Source of the DNA: Dermatemys mawii
Lineage: Eukaryota; Chordata; Testudines; Dermatemydidae
NCBI GenBank assembly: GCA_007922305.1
Contig: ML677333.1
Span: 17,367,272 to 17,431,271 of the forward strand
DNA length: 64,000 bases
Direction: 5' to 3'
In this document: positions 43,851-56,819 of the stretch, piece by piece
How positions within the stretch are numbered: position 1 is the first letter of the stretch
How the letters are laid out: every line of letters starts with the position of its first letter
The notes under the pieces: model-generated
Seen by the model: only the letters and a program-made list of their open reading frames with translations
Database searches by the model: none
What the model was told of the DNA's origin: nothing
Made by a program: the position numbers and the translations under genes

Positions 43851-46800
43851 GTTACACATCTGATATACAATACACTAGAAGTTATCTGCACCGCCAATTG
43901 TTTATAAGCACAATGATGTGAGTGCAAAAGCCCTTTTACAAAATCAATATCTAAAATGCCATTCTCTTTGGGAAAAATCAAAGCCCAAGCCTGAACTCTA
44001 ATGCTCCCAGAGCTTCTAAGTTCTTCATCATTCTGCTTGGACTGACAGCTAGCTGTGAGCCTATAAGCCCTGGGAGTGTTGGACCTTGGGCTTCGGATTC
44101 AGTTTTGTTTCAAGAATGTTTAATAAGATGTTTCAGATTTTCCCTTCTAGAGGGTGGTTAAAATTTCTATTTTTAATTTTAAAACAAAACAACTCTTTTC
44201 TAGAATTTTCCCCATGGAACAGGAAATCCAACTTTTGACCAATTGCACTCCAGAGTTTAGAGAAACCTGCAGGAAAGAGGAGGGAGAAGATCTAGAGACC
44301 AGCTCTGTGGCTAGACAGTTAGGAAACCATGAAGTCCAGAAAAGGGGCTGTAGGAAAAACCCGTGAGGAGGCTGGAGAGGGAGAACGATTCTAGCATCAA
44401 GTGAAGAAAGAAGGGAAGGCTTGAGGCAATACAGCATGGGTAAGAGTTAAAGGCCCAGTCGTGTTGCTGGACTTATTAAGGAGGCCTCAGCCTGGTATGC
44501 TTCCAGTGAAGGGATCGGTCCTTCCAATATCACTTCCCCTTCAGACTTGTTTTTGTCATATCAAAAACACAGGAGAGGAGATAGGACTGCAAACCAATTG
44601 CACCTATTTTCTTGCTGCTTAGCTTGCACAAGGTCAGGGTTTTGCTCAAAATCAGTGTTCTGATGCTGCTTACTACCAGTATGGGATGAAGATGGGGAGT
44701 CCAAGTGGGCAGGAGGGGCACAGCAGATGCACCCATCACTGACTGAGCTAGTGGCTGATCCTTGATCTCGTTTCTCTATTTTGGGGAGATGAGAGAACTC
44801 ATCCATAAGCCAGGAGGGAAGTTTGTATTGTAACATGGGTTGCTGCAGCCCTGAGAACTGTCTCGGCTGACACTTGCAATGGCTTTATATTGAATCAAGA
44901 TGTCATCAGGAATTGCTCTCAAGAGTTTCAGTGCAAATGTGGCTGGGAACTCATCACATGGGCACTGTGGTGTGCCTCTGGGAAATGCAGGAGTCTGAAC
45001 TCGTCATGAGTCTTTCCATTGTTCCTGTGTACTGCTCTCATGGACTGCATCAAGACATCAGTGCCCTCAGAGTTTACCCAGCTCCTACCAACCTCCTTAG
45101 CAAAAATAAGTGACATGTTTTAGGAGAAGATTCTTCAGGAACACCAGATTGCAGAGAGTCTCAGAAATGACATGCATTCTTTTTCTATTTGAAATACTTC
45201 CAGCTATGGTTGGAGTAGATAGAAACTAATTTCTATCTATAACAATAAGTGATTGCAGAATGTTAAAAGCATCTAAAATATGTCATACAGAGTTGTGGAC
45301 TCTAAGTTGTTTAGTCTTCTGCTTAACTACTTAATGCACATTTACACTTACTACATCTGAGACACCTTTAGCACAAGACATAAAAATATTGCCCACCTTC
45401 CTGAATCTCTCTGCTGTCTTTAAGGGATATGCTGTTTGCTGGTATAATCGGGCATATGATGTCCATGTCTTGCTTAGTGAAAGAATACATCTCTTGTTAA
45501 AAAGAAAAAAACATTCCTCCTATCATCAAAAACATTTAAATAGGCTTGAGAAATAAAGAGCTAGGTGGGTCTTAGGCAGAGCCAGAGAAAGGAATCACTT
45601 CCTTGAGGGATCAGTAGATAAGATCTTCAGCATTTAAAGGTCCAAAATTTTTGGTGGCCATGGAGGAACACTTATAGGTTGAATATGCCTTATAAAGTTA
45701 TCAAAATTTACCATCCCAGGCACAAAGTCTTTACAATGAAGATTGGTGGAAATGAGAAAATTAAAGATTTTACTTGCCTACAATAACTGCAGTTTTGTGA
45801 GTCTTCGGTTATATTATCTGCTTATCTTCACATAATAATAATTGAGTTTTGCAAGGAAAGTAAAACCAGGAGGAAGGAAGGGGAATACAAAGTGAATGGA
45901 AGAGCCACAGTGATCCAGCTCTTATTAATGGCAGACCTAAAAGCACAAAATAAATGAGTAAAAGGATTAAAAATGGTAACATATAGTAGTGATCACAAAT
46001 ACACTCTCTCTCCTTTCAACTTCAGTCTCCATTTCCAACATAGCAGTTCATCTGATTGATTTCCAGGTGCCCATGGAATATTTGTGAGGCATGGAGGAAG
46101 AAATAGGACTGAGCCTGGCAAAAGCTGTTTGGCTTGACGTCTTTCCAAGGGAAACTGGGACAACCAGAAGAAAAGATTTGTATCAGAGATCCAAGCGAGC
46201 TATGACTCCAAGATAGATTGACCAGGCCAAAAGGGACTAATGCAATAATCTAATGATAGCATTTCACCTTGACGAATAACTGATTGTAGAATTAGCTCAT
46301 AAGTAAACCTACTAGATCATCTTTCCCAGTTGGTTTGATGTACTATAAATGTTTGGAAGGGAGCAGAGTACAATAAATGAATGAGAAGTACGTTCACTAT
46401 CAGTGTTTGTGATAAAGGCAGTGATAAAGACTTTAGAAATTTGTATGCAGTTCTGCTGGTGATGTCAACAGCATATCATTGAGGTAATGCATGGGAAGAT
46501 ATCTGAAGACTTAGGTTGTCATGCATGGATATATATAACACATGTAACTGTGATTTAGATGACATAGCATAAGGCCCTATGTTAAGCTCATTGAAGTCTT
46601 TTCATTGACTCCAATGGTATTTCAGACCTACACATATAACTACACACAGATGTCAGGGTGGGGATAGAGGAACAACCTTTTCCATGCAGAAGTAGAGCAC
46701 CACTTTAGACTGAAGCCTGCAACTGCAAAGATTTCCTTGAAAGGAGAACCAAAAAAAAACAAAAAAAAAAACCCACAGAACTTGCAATCACATTCTATGC

Positions 46801-47760
46801 TCTGGCTGAGCATAAATATAAGTTTTTCATGATTATTTCTATATAAAGTAGACGCTTGAGCCTAAGATTGGCAAGCCGTCTTTAAAGCAAGTTACCTTGT
46901 TATCTCATCAGAGTAATGCCATTCACATTCAAAATCCCATTGTATATTAACACACCACACAGGACATGTTATTCAACCAGATAATATTTTACTATTGAAT
47001 CAAAGTATGAATGGGTATTCTGCCTCCACAGCCTCTTGAAAGAGGCCTTACGTTAATGAATAATGGGGTAAAGAAGCATCTCTTATTCCATACTGAATAT
47101 GGTATTAGTCCTTGCTTTTTCTCTTGTGATTTTTCATTGCCTTTCAGTGCTTTAAACACAAAAATGAATTTATTCATATTAATGCATTTGAATAGTTCAA
47201 TTTCAAGACCATGAAACTCAGAGAATTAACAAAGGGAGTGGAGGACCTGTCTTGTGGCTTGAAGCAAAGCAGAGCTGAGTTCACAGCAACCTTGGGTCTC
47301 TTACTCCTAGAACTACCTGGGACTGGCAACATTCACAGACTCTGGGGAGATTTCTGCCGCCCCATAGCTGGCTGATTCAAGGGCTATGCTGTCATTTTGT
47401 CTCCTTTTCTAGATGCATGGCTGGTATGCAGTGACATGAGCTATGAATGGATGAAAGGAAGAAGCAACATGAACCAGCTAATGGTTAGTCCCTGCATCTG
47501 CTTTTGCTGAGTTTATTGGGTCAAGAGATAAGACATTCAGAGGAAAGGCAATGTACAGAAAGTTGAGTGAGTTTTGGCAAAAGCCTCTGAACACCATGTG
47601 CTCTTTTAATAAGATAGTTTTCCAAATGTACCTAGCTCTCTCTAGAAGGTAGACAAGGGACGACTATGCTCTTAAGAATGCTTTATACTCGGACATTCAT
47701 TAAATATAAGTATCAACATGTGAAATATGCAATTGCTCTGTGTCTTGTTCTGTGAACATT
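43851..47760. other. Long stretch without recognised genes or repeats
   Basis: Short frames only, plus an A-rich run at 46751-46775. A possible very old CR1 scrap near 46215-46260 is too degraded to call. Confidence 0.45.
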
Positions 47761-48040
47761 GACAAAGAGTCCTGTGGCACCTTAAAGACTAACTAAAGTA
47801 TTAGAGCATAAGCTTTCATGGGCTAATACCCACTTCTTCGGATGCATGCAGTAGAAGTATCCAGCGGCAGGAATAAATAAGAGGCAAGGGCCAGGTTAGG
47901 GATAACAAGGTTAGTCCAATCAGGCTGAACGAGCTTGTTATCTCTAATCAGGGAGGATGAGGTCCTCTTCTAGCAGCTGATCTGGAGGTGTGAACACCAA
48001 GAGAAGAGAAGCTGTTTTTGTAGTTAGCTTTTGCTATAGG
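47761..48040 (+). repeat. Turtle-type interspersed repeat
   Basis: GACAAAGAGTCCTGTGGCAC, then AGAGCATAAGCTTTCATGGG and CCCACTTCTTCGGATGCATG are hallmarks of an abundant turtle repeat. The following AGGGATAACAAGGTTAGTCC and GGTGTGAACACCAAGAGA part is its usual continuation. The exact family name is not asserted. Confidence 0.7.
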
Positions 48041-48134
48041 TATCCCCTCCTTCACTTTCGGACATCTTTAAAATGAAAAGCCCTTGCAATTGCTGTTTAC
48101 AGCACATGGCCAACGTAGTGTTTATTTATTTTAG

Positions 48135-48530
48135 AGGCAACGTAGTATAGCAGTAAAGAGGATAGGAAATCTTGAGTCCTAGCCCTGTCTGTCATTGATT
48201 TGCTGAGAAATGAAAGGCAAGAAAAATAACCTGTGTCTCTGTTTATCATCTGTAAAAATGAATGTTTTTTTTTCATTTGCTTCAGATTGGGGCCCCCATT
48301 TCGTCAGATGCTGTGAAAAAACTGAAAGGAAGTTCCTATCCCACAGAGATCACAATCTAAACAGACAAAGGGTGGGAGAAATCAAGTAGCCTGTGACAGC
48401 TGGAGAACTGAGGCACAGGGCTTGTTCAAGGTCACACAGAAACCCTGCAGCAGAGCTAGAAATCAAACCTAGATACATTTCTTGGGCTCAGGCCAGCACC
48501 TTAGCCACAGGACCAACCTGCCACTAATTC
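48135..48530. repeat. Two MIR-like fragments in opposite orientation
   Basis: 48135-48270 reads GCAACGTAGTATAGCAGTAA through TTTATCATCTGTAAAAATG (plus). 48400-48530 contains GAACTGAGGCACAGGG and TCAAGGTCACACAG (minus). A further repeat trace (CCCACAGAGATCACAATCTA) lies between them. Confidence 0.6.
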
Positions 48531-48682
48531 CACCTACCTCTGCCTCACAGGATACTGCCCAGTGATTTAGTGTTACTGAAGGCCCTTGAGCACTTTGAAA
48601 TGAAAAGCTGTGGAAGTTTAAATGGGTTGAGTTCTTCCATAGCAGACAGGTAGAACAAAATCTTCTGTGTCACAGGACCCTC

Positions 48683-49508
48683 AAGGAATCCATTTTGAAG
48701 CACTTGGTGGAAAGGAAGGTGATTAGGAACAGTCAACATGGATTCACCAAGGGCAAGTCATGCCTGACCAACCTGATTGCCTTCTATGATGAGATAACTG
48801 GCTCTGCGGATATGGGAAGAGCAGTGGATGTGATGTATCTTGATTTTAGCAAAGCTCTTGATATGGTCTCCCACAGTATTCTTTGTACCAATTTAAAAAA
48901 GTATGGATTGGATGAATTGACTATAAGGTAAATAGAAAGCTGGCTAGATCATCGGGCTCAACAGGTAGTGATCAATGGCTCAATGTCTAGTTAGCAGCTG
49001 GTATCAAGCAGACTGCTTCAGGGATTGGTCCTGAACAAATTGGAGAGAATCCAGCAGAGGGCAATGAAAATGATGAGGGGATTAGCACATGACTTACAAG
49101 GAAAGGCTAAGGAAACTGAGCTTGTTTAATCTGCAGAAGAGAGTGAGGGGGGATTTGATAGTAGCCTTCAACTTCCTGAAGAGGGGTTCCAAAGAAGATG
49201 GAGCTAGGCTGTTCTCAGTGGTGGCAGATGGCAGAACAAGCAGCAATGGTCTCAGGTTGCAGTCTCAGGTCTCAAGTGCAGAAGGTCTAGGTTGGATATT
49301 AGGAAAAACTATTTCACTAGGAGGGTGGTGAAGCACTGGAATGGGTTACCTAGGGAGGTGGTGGAATCTCCATCCTTAGAGGTTTTTAAGGGCCAGCTTG
49401 ACAATGCCCTGGCTGGAATAATTTAGTTGGTGTTGGTCCTCTTTGAGAAGAGGTTGGACTAGATGACCTCCTGAGGTCTCTTCCAACCCTAATCTTCTAT
49501 GTTTCTAT
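48683..49508 (+). mobile_element. CR1 LINE with reverse-transcriptase core and complete 3' end
   Basis: The open stretch 48695-48931 shows HGFTKGKSCLTNLIAFYDEI and then YLDFSKALDMVSH, the catalytic motif A region. A stop follows at 48929-48931. Near 49035 the sequence jumps from the QG-LVL region straight to AAATTGGAGAGAATCCAGCA, so motif C (YxDD region) is deleted. The 3' end has GACTAGATGACCTCCTGAGG followed by TTCTATGTTTCTATA. Confidence 0.9.
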
Positions 49509-49587
49509 AACCCCCTACCTGCATTTCTGATCCTACCCTTTAGATGTGGCTATCCATGGGCCTAACTCCAAACCAAGGAATATAGAT

Positions 49588-50003
49588 CCAGATCCATAAA
49601 GGCACCTTGGTTTTGCAATGCTAAATGTCACAGCACCTAATGTTTAGGGGCCTAGGTAAACCACCCCACATATATTCGGGAAAACGTCCGTAACTGACAA
49701 TGGCTGAGTTAAGTGTCTAGGTCTAGATCCACAAGGTATTTAGGCTCCTAACTTCCATAGGCTCCCCTGATTGTGACTCGCTCTGTGACTTAGGTGGGAG
49801 ATGCGCATCCAGGTGCTCAAAAGAAGGTACCACCACACATTCCCAGAGCAGAAACTTAGGCACCAAGGGAACTGTTACCCTGAAAACGTAGTTACTGAGT
49901 GAGCTTTAGCACCTGCAGGGTTTGGTAGATGGCAGTTGAGCCAAAACTGGGACACTGGCACATAAATCTGGGGTTAGGCACTTACGTATCTTTGTGGATC
50001 TGG
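49588..50003. mobile_element. Inverted-repeat-ended element with internal repeats
   Basis: CCAGATCCATAAAGG at the left and CTTTGTGGATCTGG at the right are inverted. Inside, AGATCCACAAGGTATTTAGG and GGGCCTAGG-type phrases recur. No target duplication was found, so the class is open. Confidence 0.55.
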
Positions 50004-50721
50004 TCTACAGTTATTCCCTTAAACTCCATAGTCCTAGTGGTAGAAAAGTTCACAGCATCAAGCTGAAGTTTTGTTTTAGCCTAGTGCAGCTGGCCACCTT
50101 TCATCCAGACCAGTAAGGCCCCCCTACAAGTAGGTATCTGCGCAGCCCTTGCCTGCATGACTGCCTGAGGTTAGTGTACCAGATGTCTGCATAGAAGTTA
50201 TTCTGGCTAAGACCTTCAATCATAAACAACCTAATTCTCCGTTGGATAAGGGAAAAAAATACAAATTTTCTATTAGAATCCTAAATAACTGAAGTCAATG
50301 GGAACTTTGGCAGTGCTTTCAATGGGCTCAGGCTCACACCTTCAATGCTTTTTTTTGTTATAAGTTAAACATTTGTGTGTTTATATAAAAATTAAATGTC
50401 TGATTAGATCCTTAAGGAATAATAATCCCCTCTAGCAACCCCTGATCCCAGTCTTCACAGGATACTGGTACAGCATCCTTTGTTTTAAAATGCAGCCTAC
50501 CTAATGAAGATATTCTCTACTCTCCTTTCTGACCCAATGCTATTCATCTAACACTTCTTTCTCTGTCACTACAAACTATCTTATCACTCTTTGAAATGAG
50601 AAATAACCCCTCTATATCTCCCTGCCTTCTCAGTTCTCCATGTATTCCTCAAACGCAATTGACAACAGCTTTTCACTCTTGCCTATCTCACTCAATTTCC
50701 CTGTTATGCATCTACTATTTA

Positions 50722-51549
50722 ACATGGATTAAAAACTGGCTAACTGATACGTCTAAAAATGCAGTTGTAAACAGTGAATCATCAGGTGGGTTATATCTAA
50801 TGGGGTCCTGCAGGGATTGGTCTTTTGAATATGTCAGTTAACATTAGTGACCTGGAAGAACAACAAAACAACTGATTAGGTTTGCATAAGACACAAAAAC
50901 TGGAGGAGTGATAAATAATGAAGAGGACAGATCACTGACCCAGCATGATCTGGATTGCTTGGTAAATTGTGGGCATGCAAAACAATAAGTGTAAATATAC
51001 ATATCTAGGATATGCTGACAGGAAGGGGGACTCTGTCCTGGGAAGCAGTGATTCTGGAAAAGATTAGTCCAATTCTGGTGTCCACAATTCAAGGAGGCTC
51101 TAAATAAATTGGAAAGAGTTCAGAGAAGAGCCGTGAGAATGATTATAGGTTTAGAAAGCATGTCAGATTTAAGGAGCTCAGATCTATTTAGTTGAAAAAG
51201 GGTTAAGGGGTGACTTGATCACAGTCTATAAGTACCTACATGGTAAACAAATATTGGATGATGGGCTCTTCAATCTAGCAGGGAGCTATAAAGCTAGACA
51301 AACCCATACTTGAAATAAGGCATAATTTAATGGCGAGGGTAATAAATTATTGGAAAAATGTGCAATGGTTGTGATTGCACCACTGGCAATTTTTTAAAAT
51401 CAAGATTGGATATTTTCAAAAATACATGATCCTAAAAATATACCCTCTGAGAATTATTTTGGGGGAGTTCTGTGGCCTGTACTGTACATGAGGTCAGACT
51501 GGATGATCACAATCATCCCATTTGGCCTTGGACTTTATTAATCTATTAA
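50722..51549 (+). mobile_element. CR1 LINE 3' half, heavily decayed
   Basis: AACATGGATTAAAAACTGGC, GGGGTCCTGCAGGGATTGG and GAGAAGAGCCGTGAGAATGA follow the CR1 ORF2 order. The end GGTCAGACTGGATGATCACA, then TTTGGCCTTGGACTT is the CR1 3' tail. Many stops are present. Confidence 0.85.
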
Positions 51550-53157
51550 CTCCAGAAACCATTTTGACATAGGACTTAAAATACAAAGTTCAATTTAGTG
51601 CATTGTATTGTGTGTCCAAGAAAAAGAATTTCTGTACTGAAAATGCCAACATTTAAAACTAGTTAACAACTGATTCAGTAAATCGTTTCTTGCATCACTC
51701 AAATATTACCTGAATTTTGCAAATTCACTACAGTTAAGCTCTTGAAATTTAGATTGTTACACAGAACACTCTGAGTAATGTGTAGATCAAATGTTCAGAG
51801 ACGGTGAAATTCAAAGGATGCATTTGTTATGTCATCATGGATCAGTTAATAATCCAGATGTCTAATTATGTAATTAGGTTTAGCATTCAAATGCCACTAA
51901 GGATTAACTTAATTACAGAATGGGTTTTTAAATCAATCCTGAAAAAGGTAAACTTTTGTTTTGGAACTGTTATATCAGTTTTTCAAATAGTGTGGGTAAA
52001 AATATGAAATGTTTAAGATATCACTAAATACAAATTAATGGAAAAATACTTTGTGCAATACATTTTTGAAGTAAAAATGACAGCCATGCATCAAATTTAT
52101 AGGCTCTTTAGTTTGCTACCAGAGAGCACTAATAATGCATCTAATGCAGAATTCTAATTATAACTGGAGTAGCACATAAAGAAAGGCAAACAATAATATA
52201 CTATATAATTGTAGCCTGCATTGAAGAGGAAAGAAAATCCCAGTTGAGTAACAAAATGCTGTATTTTGTGCTAATAATCTAGAGAATATACATTGTGATG
52301 CCAATGAAAATGGGAGTTATTTCTAGCCATGTAACTCAGTCAGATTCAAATCATAATGTGCCTCCAATGGACTAATCAGCAAGGAAATGAAATAAGATAG
52401 CTTAGCTGATTTCACATAGGTATTACAAAATGACCAGGGAAATCTTCAAACCCTGATTGATTGAACCAAGTTCTAAGCCAGATGCACCATTATAAAAATA
52501 GGCTGGTAAAGTTAACAGAGCTGATTGGCTCTACATTTTATTAATATGCACTTAAGAATAGGTCAAAAATAGCAATCAAGCAGCTCAGTTTATGTTTTCT
52601 CATCCCAAAGCAATTTTACAGACATGGGGAGCAGTATATCATCCGTATTCATTCCTGTTCATGGTTTGTTTCTCCATTAAGCCCAGCCTGGTCATGTCCC
52701 TTAATACAATGTCCCACCATCTAATCAGTAATCTACCTTATGTGCCTTGTCCAAAATCCATTGTCAATGGCAAGACTCATTGATATCACTGTGTTTTGGA
52801 TCAGGTCCTATCTGGTCGTGTAAGTGACCGGAAGATGAATTCTGTACTCACTGTCAAAGAATGGTGGGAATTATGTATTCTGTGAATTTTGATTCATGTT
52901 CATGGAAGATATCTTGACTAGAACAGGGTACTAATAGGCAGAGAAAAAGTAATTTGAAAAGTGAACAATTATAGCTTGAGATTTACAAGCCTGATCTAAT
53001 TTCCATTGTGGTCAATGAAAAGACTCCCCTGGCTTTCAGTGGGCTTTGGATCAGACTCTGAAATGATGACAAAGCAAAGAAAAAGTCAAATTGAAAGGGG
53101 AAATGAATAGCTCCTAAAACTCTTTGAATAGCAATTACTGAATCTGACTCATAGGCA
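51550..53157. other. AT-rich sequence, no gene
   Basis: An amniote repeat trace lies at 52960-53060 (GGTCAATGAAAAGACTCCCC, then CAGTGGGCTTTGGATCAG). Otherwise nothing was recognised. Confidence 0.45.
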
Positions 53158-53165
53158 ATCTGAAT

Positions 53166-53558
53166 TAGTGGTTTTCAACCAGGAGTATGTCTACCCCCAG
53201 GGGTACACAGAAATCTTTTCCAGAGGGTACATCAACTCATCTAGATATTTGCCAAGTTTTACCAGAGACACATAAAAAGCAAGTAAGTACAAACTAAAAT
53301 TTCATTCAATGACTTGTCCATACTGCTCTATATACTGTACACTGAAAAGCAAGTACAATATTTATATTCCAATTTATTTATTTTATTATATGGTAAAAAT
53401 GAGAAAGTAAGCAATTTTTCAGTAATAGTGTGCTGTGATGTATTTTTTGTCTGACTTTGTAAGCAAGTAGTTTTTAAGTGAGGTGAAACTTGTGGATACG
53501 CAAGACAAATCCGACTCTTGAAAGGGGTACAGTGCTCTGGAAAAGTTCAGAACCACTG
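53166..53558 (+). mobile_element. Non-autonomous hAT element, copy 2, with target duplication
   Basis: It begins TAGTGGTTTTCAACC and ends GTTCAGAACCACTG. ATCTGAAT (53158-53165) and GTCTGAAT (53559-53566) flank it, with one mismatch. It is the same family as 12898-13303 but inverted relative to it. Confidence 0.88.
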
Positions 53559-53682
53559 GTCTGAATCAAAGACAGCTCACTTCATACACCACTGAAATGT
53601 AACAGCTGACAGCAACTCTACACTACCCAGTTGGACAGAAAGTGATGAATAACTCATCCTATGGAAAAGCTGTTCTAGGTAG

Positions 53683-54352
53683 TGTGACAAAGCTCCAAGT
53701 TTGTACTCATGGGTCCTGTGCTTCCTGGCAGATTTAGGGGCCTCAGAAACTCATCTAGGCCCCAAAGTGACCTCCCTTTCTCAGTATAATTGGCAAGCGT
53801 CACCACCTAGTGAATTACCTTCATCACAGGCCAGTATGGAAGGTGGAAAGAGCGGGGGGAGGGGGGAGCCCGGGCCCGCCCTCTACTCCGGGCTCCAGCC
53901 CAGGGACCCTAATAGTATCAGCTAAGATGGCTGACCTTTTAGGCACAAAACACAATACAATTCCCTGGGCTACTTCCCCACACCAGTCCCTGCTTCTTCA
54001 AACTCCACTTCACCCTTACCTCAGGGTCTCCTTCCTTCTGGACGATAGGTTGTCCACCACTCAGTCTCACCAACAGCACAACCTCCTTCCACAGCTCCTG
54101 ACACCCACAGCCCACCTGACTAACGGGGAGGTTTTCATCTGGATTCAGCCAGTCCCTGATTGGCTTCAGGTGTCCCAATTAGGCTAGCTGTTTCTACTCC
54201 TTTCTAGAGGGTTCTTAATTGGCCCCAGGTGTCTTGATTGGTCTGGAGTAGCCTTTGTTTGGCTATCCAGAGAACAAGGACCTGCACATCCTGAGGCTGA
54301 TATACCTGCCTTCCAGCACTCTCCTATATCCTTCTGATCTGACTCCATCACA
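53683..54352 (-). repeat. Solo LTR with 4-bp target duplication
   Basis: It runs from TGTGACAAAGCTCC to TCCATCACA (TG...CA). GTAG flanks both sides (53679-53682 and 54353-54356). The strand is inferred from CCAATCAGGGAC (CAAT-box-like) on the minus strand near 54160. Reading frames inside are incidental. Confidence 0.75.
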
Positions 54353-54356
54353 GTAG

Positions 54357-56819
54357 ACAGAATGCCTCGTTGACTTGGCCAAATTCTAACACCTTGCAAG
54401 TCAAAAAACCATTTCACCATTAACATCAGAGCTGTGGCCAGAATGCATCCAGAGGTGGGTAAGAGATTCTTGTTGTTCTACCTGTTTGGGGAATTTGAGA
54501 CTATTCAGATAGAAAGTTTTCTAGATAATTGGGAGGGCTCTTGGGTACAATTCACATTGGAGGATATAACCTGCAGATTTACAGCAGCCTACCCCATTGT
54601 GTTCCAGTCTTAGTGATAGCAAACACCATCTTCTTGGGATTAAATATACAAGGCTCCAGAGCAGTAGCATCAGCAAGAGAATGTAGATACCTTGACAGCC
54701 CTAGAAGTCAACTCCCAGCACACTGGCATTAGAAGGATGAATTGTTTGTTTATGCAGAGGGGGTCAATAATAAAGATAAACAGGCAATGGTAAAAATTAG
54801 AAGGAACATGGGAGCTGTTTAAAATGTATCTTACCTTTCCTTCTTTTCTGTACAGTTTGTTGCTTGCTAGCAATGTAATCTCTGAGGTAGAAGCCTGTCT
54901 TTTTCTAGGTCTGTAAAATCGTATAGAACGCTCTTGAGCAGAAGATAAATAAATAGTGAAAACTAATATGAACAGAGGATTTTTAGATGAAATAGATTTA
55001 GATCAACAGGGTTGAACTGCAAAATATCTAGCTATGTGTTAGATTGTGGCTTTAGGCACAGCCCTGTGTGAAAGGTGGTGTGAGAGATAGGTGGTGTGAG
55101 AGACTGCAAGGAACAGCTTTAGGAAGCATTGGCCTCAGAAATGCAGTTCCCCCACCCCTTCTTCCCCTTGTTCCATATGTATATATGTGTCTAGTAATTT
55201 CTTACTCACCTCTGCCAACACCAACACCCCCATGCCAGCTCAGCTATGCTGACCGGCGTACTGGGAAGTGTGGAGATGAGGCCAAGGCCCATCTGCCCCA
55301 GACATTTATAACAGGTTCATAGCACCCACTCCTGCTTGCTAGGATTCAATGCCTGGATAGCCCACAAAGGAATGTAAAGGGGGTTCTTACTCTCCATTAA
55401 TCCCCTGTCTGGGCATAAAATGCACATTGCAAGCAAACCCTATATAATTTATAGCAGTCCAGGTAATTAACCCTGGCAGAAAGAGCCTGTTTGATACATT
55501 CCCCATGTAGTAGAAAAAGGGCTGACCAGTTACTATCCTATGGATAACTGGTTCTTTTGTGTTTTACATAATGTAGCTACTTTGCTTTGTTCTGGGGATC
55601 CCCCCCCCCTTTTTTAAAAAAAAAATAAGGCCTATACTCTTTCTTCAGGGTATATATTTCTTTCTAAACCATTACTTTGCATATGAAGGATGTTCAAAAG
55701 GCTGAATATGGCTCTGTTATTTATTACCACAATTTATTATGGGCCTTTAATAACTCATGAGTGGCAGAGTGAAGCAAACGTGTGAGCAGCAAAGGTAATA
55801 TATAATGTGTAAAAATAATGGGTCAGATCCTCAGTGGGTATAAATCAGTATAGCCTCACTGAAGCCAAGACATACCAATACACACTAGCAAGGATCTCAT
55901 CCATGTATGTCCATAATATTTTCTATTTACTCTGAACTATGCTATGCATGTACACTCTTGTCATATGTACCTTACAACCTGCCATCATACAAAACAAATA
56001 TTAAGAGTGCAGACTGCCTGCTATTACTAGTGAATTTAGTATGGACTTTTTACATGTAGATTTCATTCCTACAGCAGATCCCAAAACTGTTTTGAATGTA
56101 TTCATCTGGCAATAAAGTACAGGAATCTGTACACCGTGATAGTCACAGCATCTTCTCCTACTGAATTTAACAGCTAAGTTGCTGGTGGACAGAACTAATT
56201 CTATCAGTGTTTTGAAAATGTTTCACCTCCCTCTGATCAGGAACAAATGCCAGCACAGTTAAGATGTGAAGAAGTTGGCTGCTTGGTACAAGCAAGCAAG
56301 TTATCTTACAGGCCTTCATATTGTCCACACAGCTGAGGCACTGGCATTGGCACTTTCAGTTATAGGACACTCAGATATCTTGCCCAGAACTTTGAAGTAA
56401 CAAGGTGTGTTTGAGACCTGCCCAGCTGCCTTTGCACTGCACTTTAATTGAAGTGATTAGAACCACCTGTGAACTGGTTACTGCTGTCCTTTGTCAAGTG
56501 TCTCTGTGGAGCTGGTCATGTACAAACACACCCGGCTGAACCAGGAAATTGAGTCCACAGGATGGCTTCTGACAAGAATTTGTGAGAAGACTGAGCCAGC
56601 CAATTTAAACTATTCTCCTTTCATCAGAAAATTAGATTAACATATAAAATGAATGTGTGTAGACAGCTGTTTAACGAGCCCACTTCATCTGACAATGTGT
56701 CATTCATTTTAGACTTATGAGCATATGGGTCCCATGTTGAAGCTTATCACCACTTTTCCTTCCTGGTTAATAAAAACCAAACTTGCTCTAATCAACTAGT
56801 GAACAAAGCGTATTGTTCC
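54357..56819. other. Intergenic sequence, no gene
   Basis: Contains a short duplication GTGGTGTGAGAGA (about 55076-55102), a C/T/A homopolymer cluster (55592-55626) and an amniote repeat trace at 55815-55890. Confidence 0.45.

Noticed and set aside
46210..46265. Possible CR1 3' end (GGCCAAAAGGGACTAATGCA)
   Set aside because: Too degraded to separate from chance without an alignment.
53810..54187. 125-codon Ser/Pro/His-rich frame
   Set aside because: Lies entirely inside a solo LTR.
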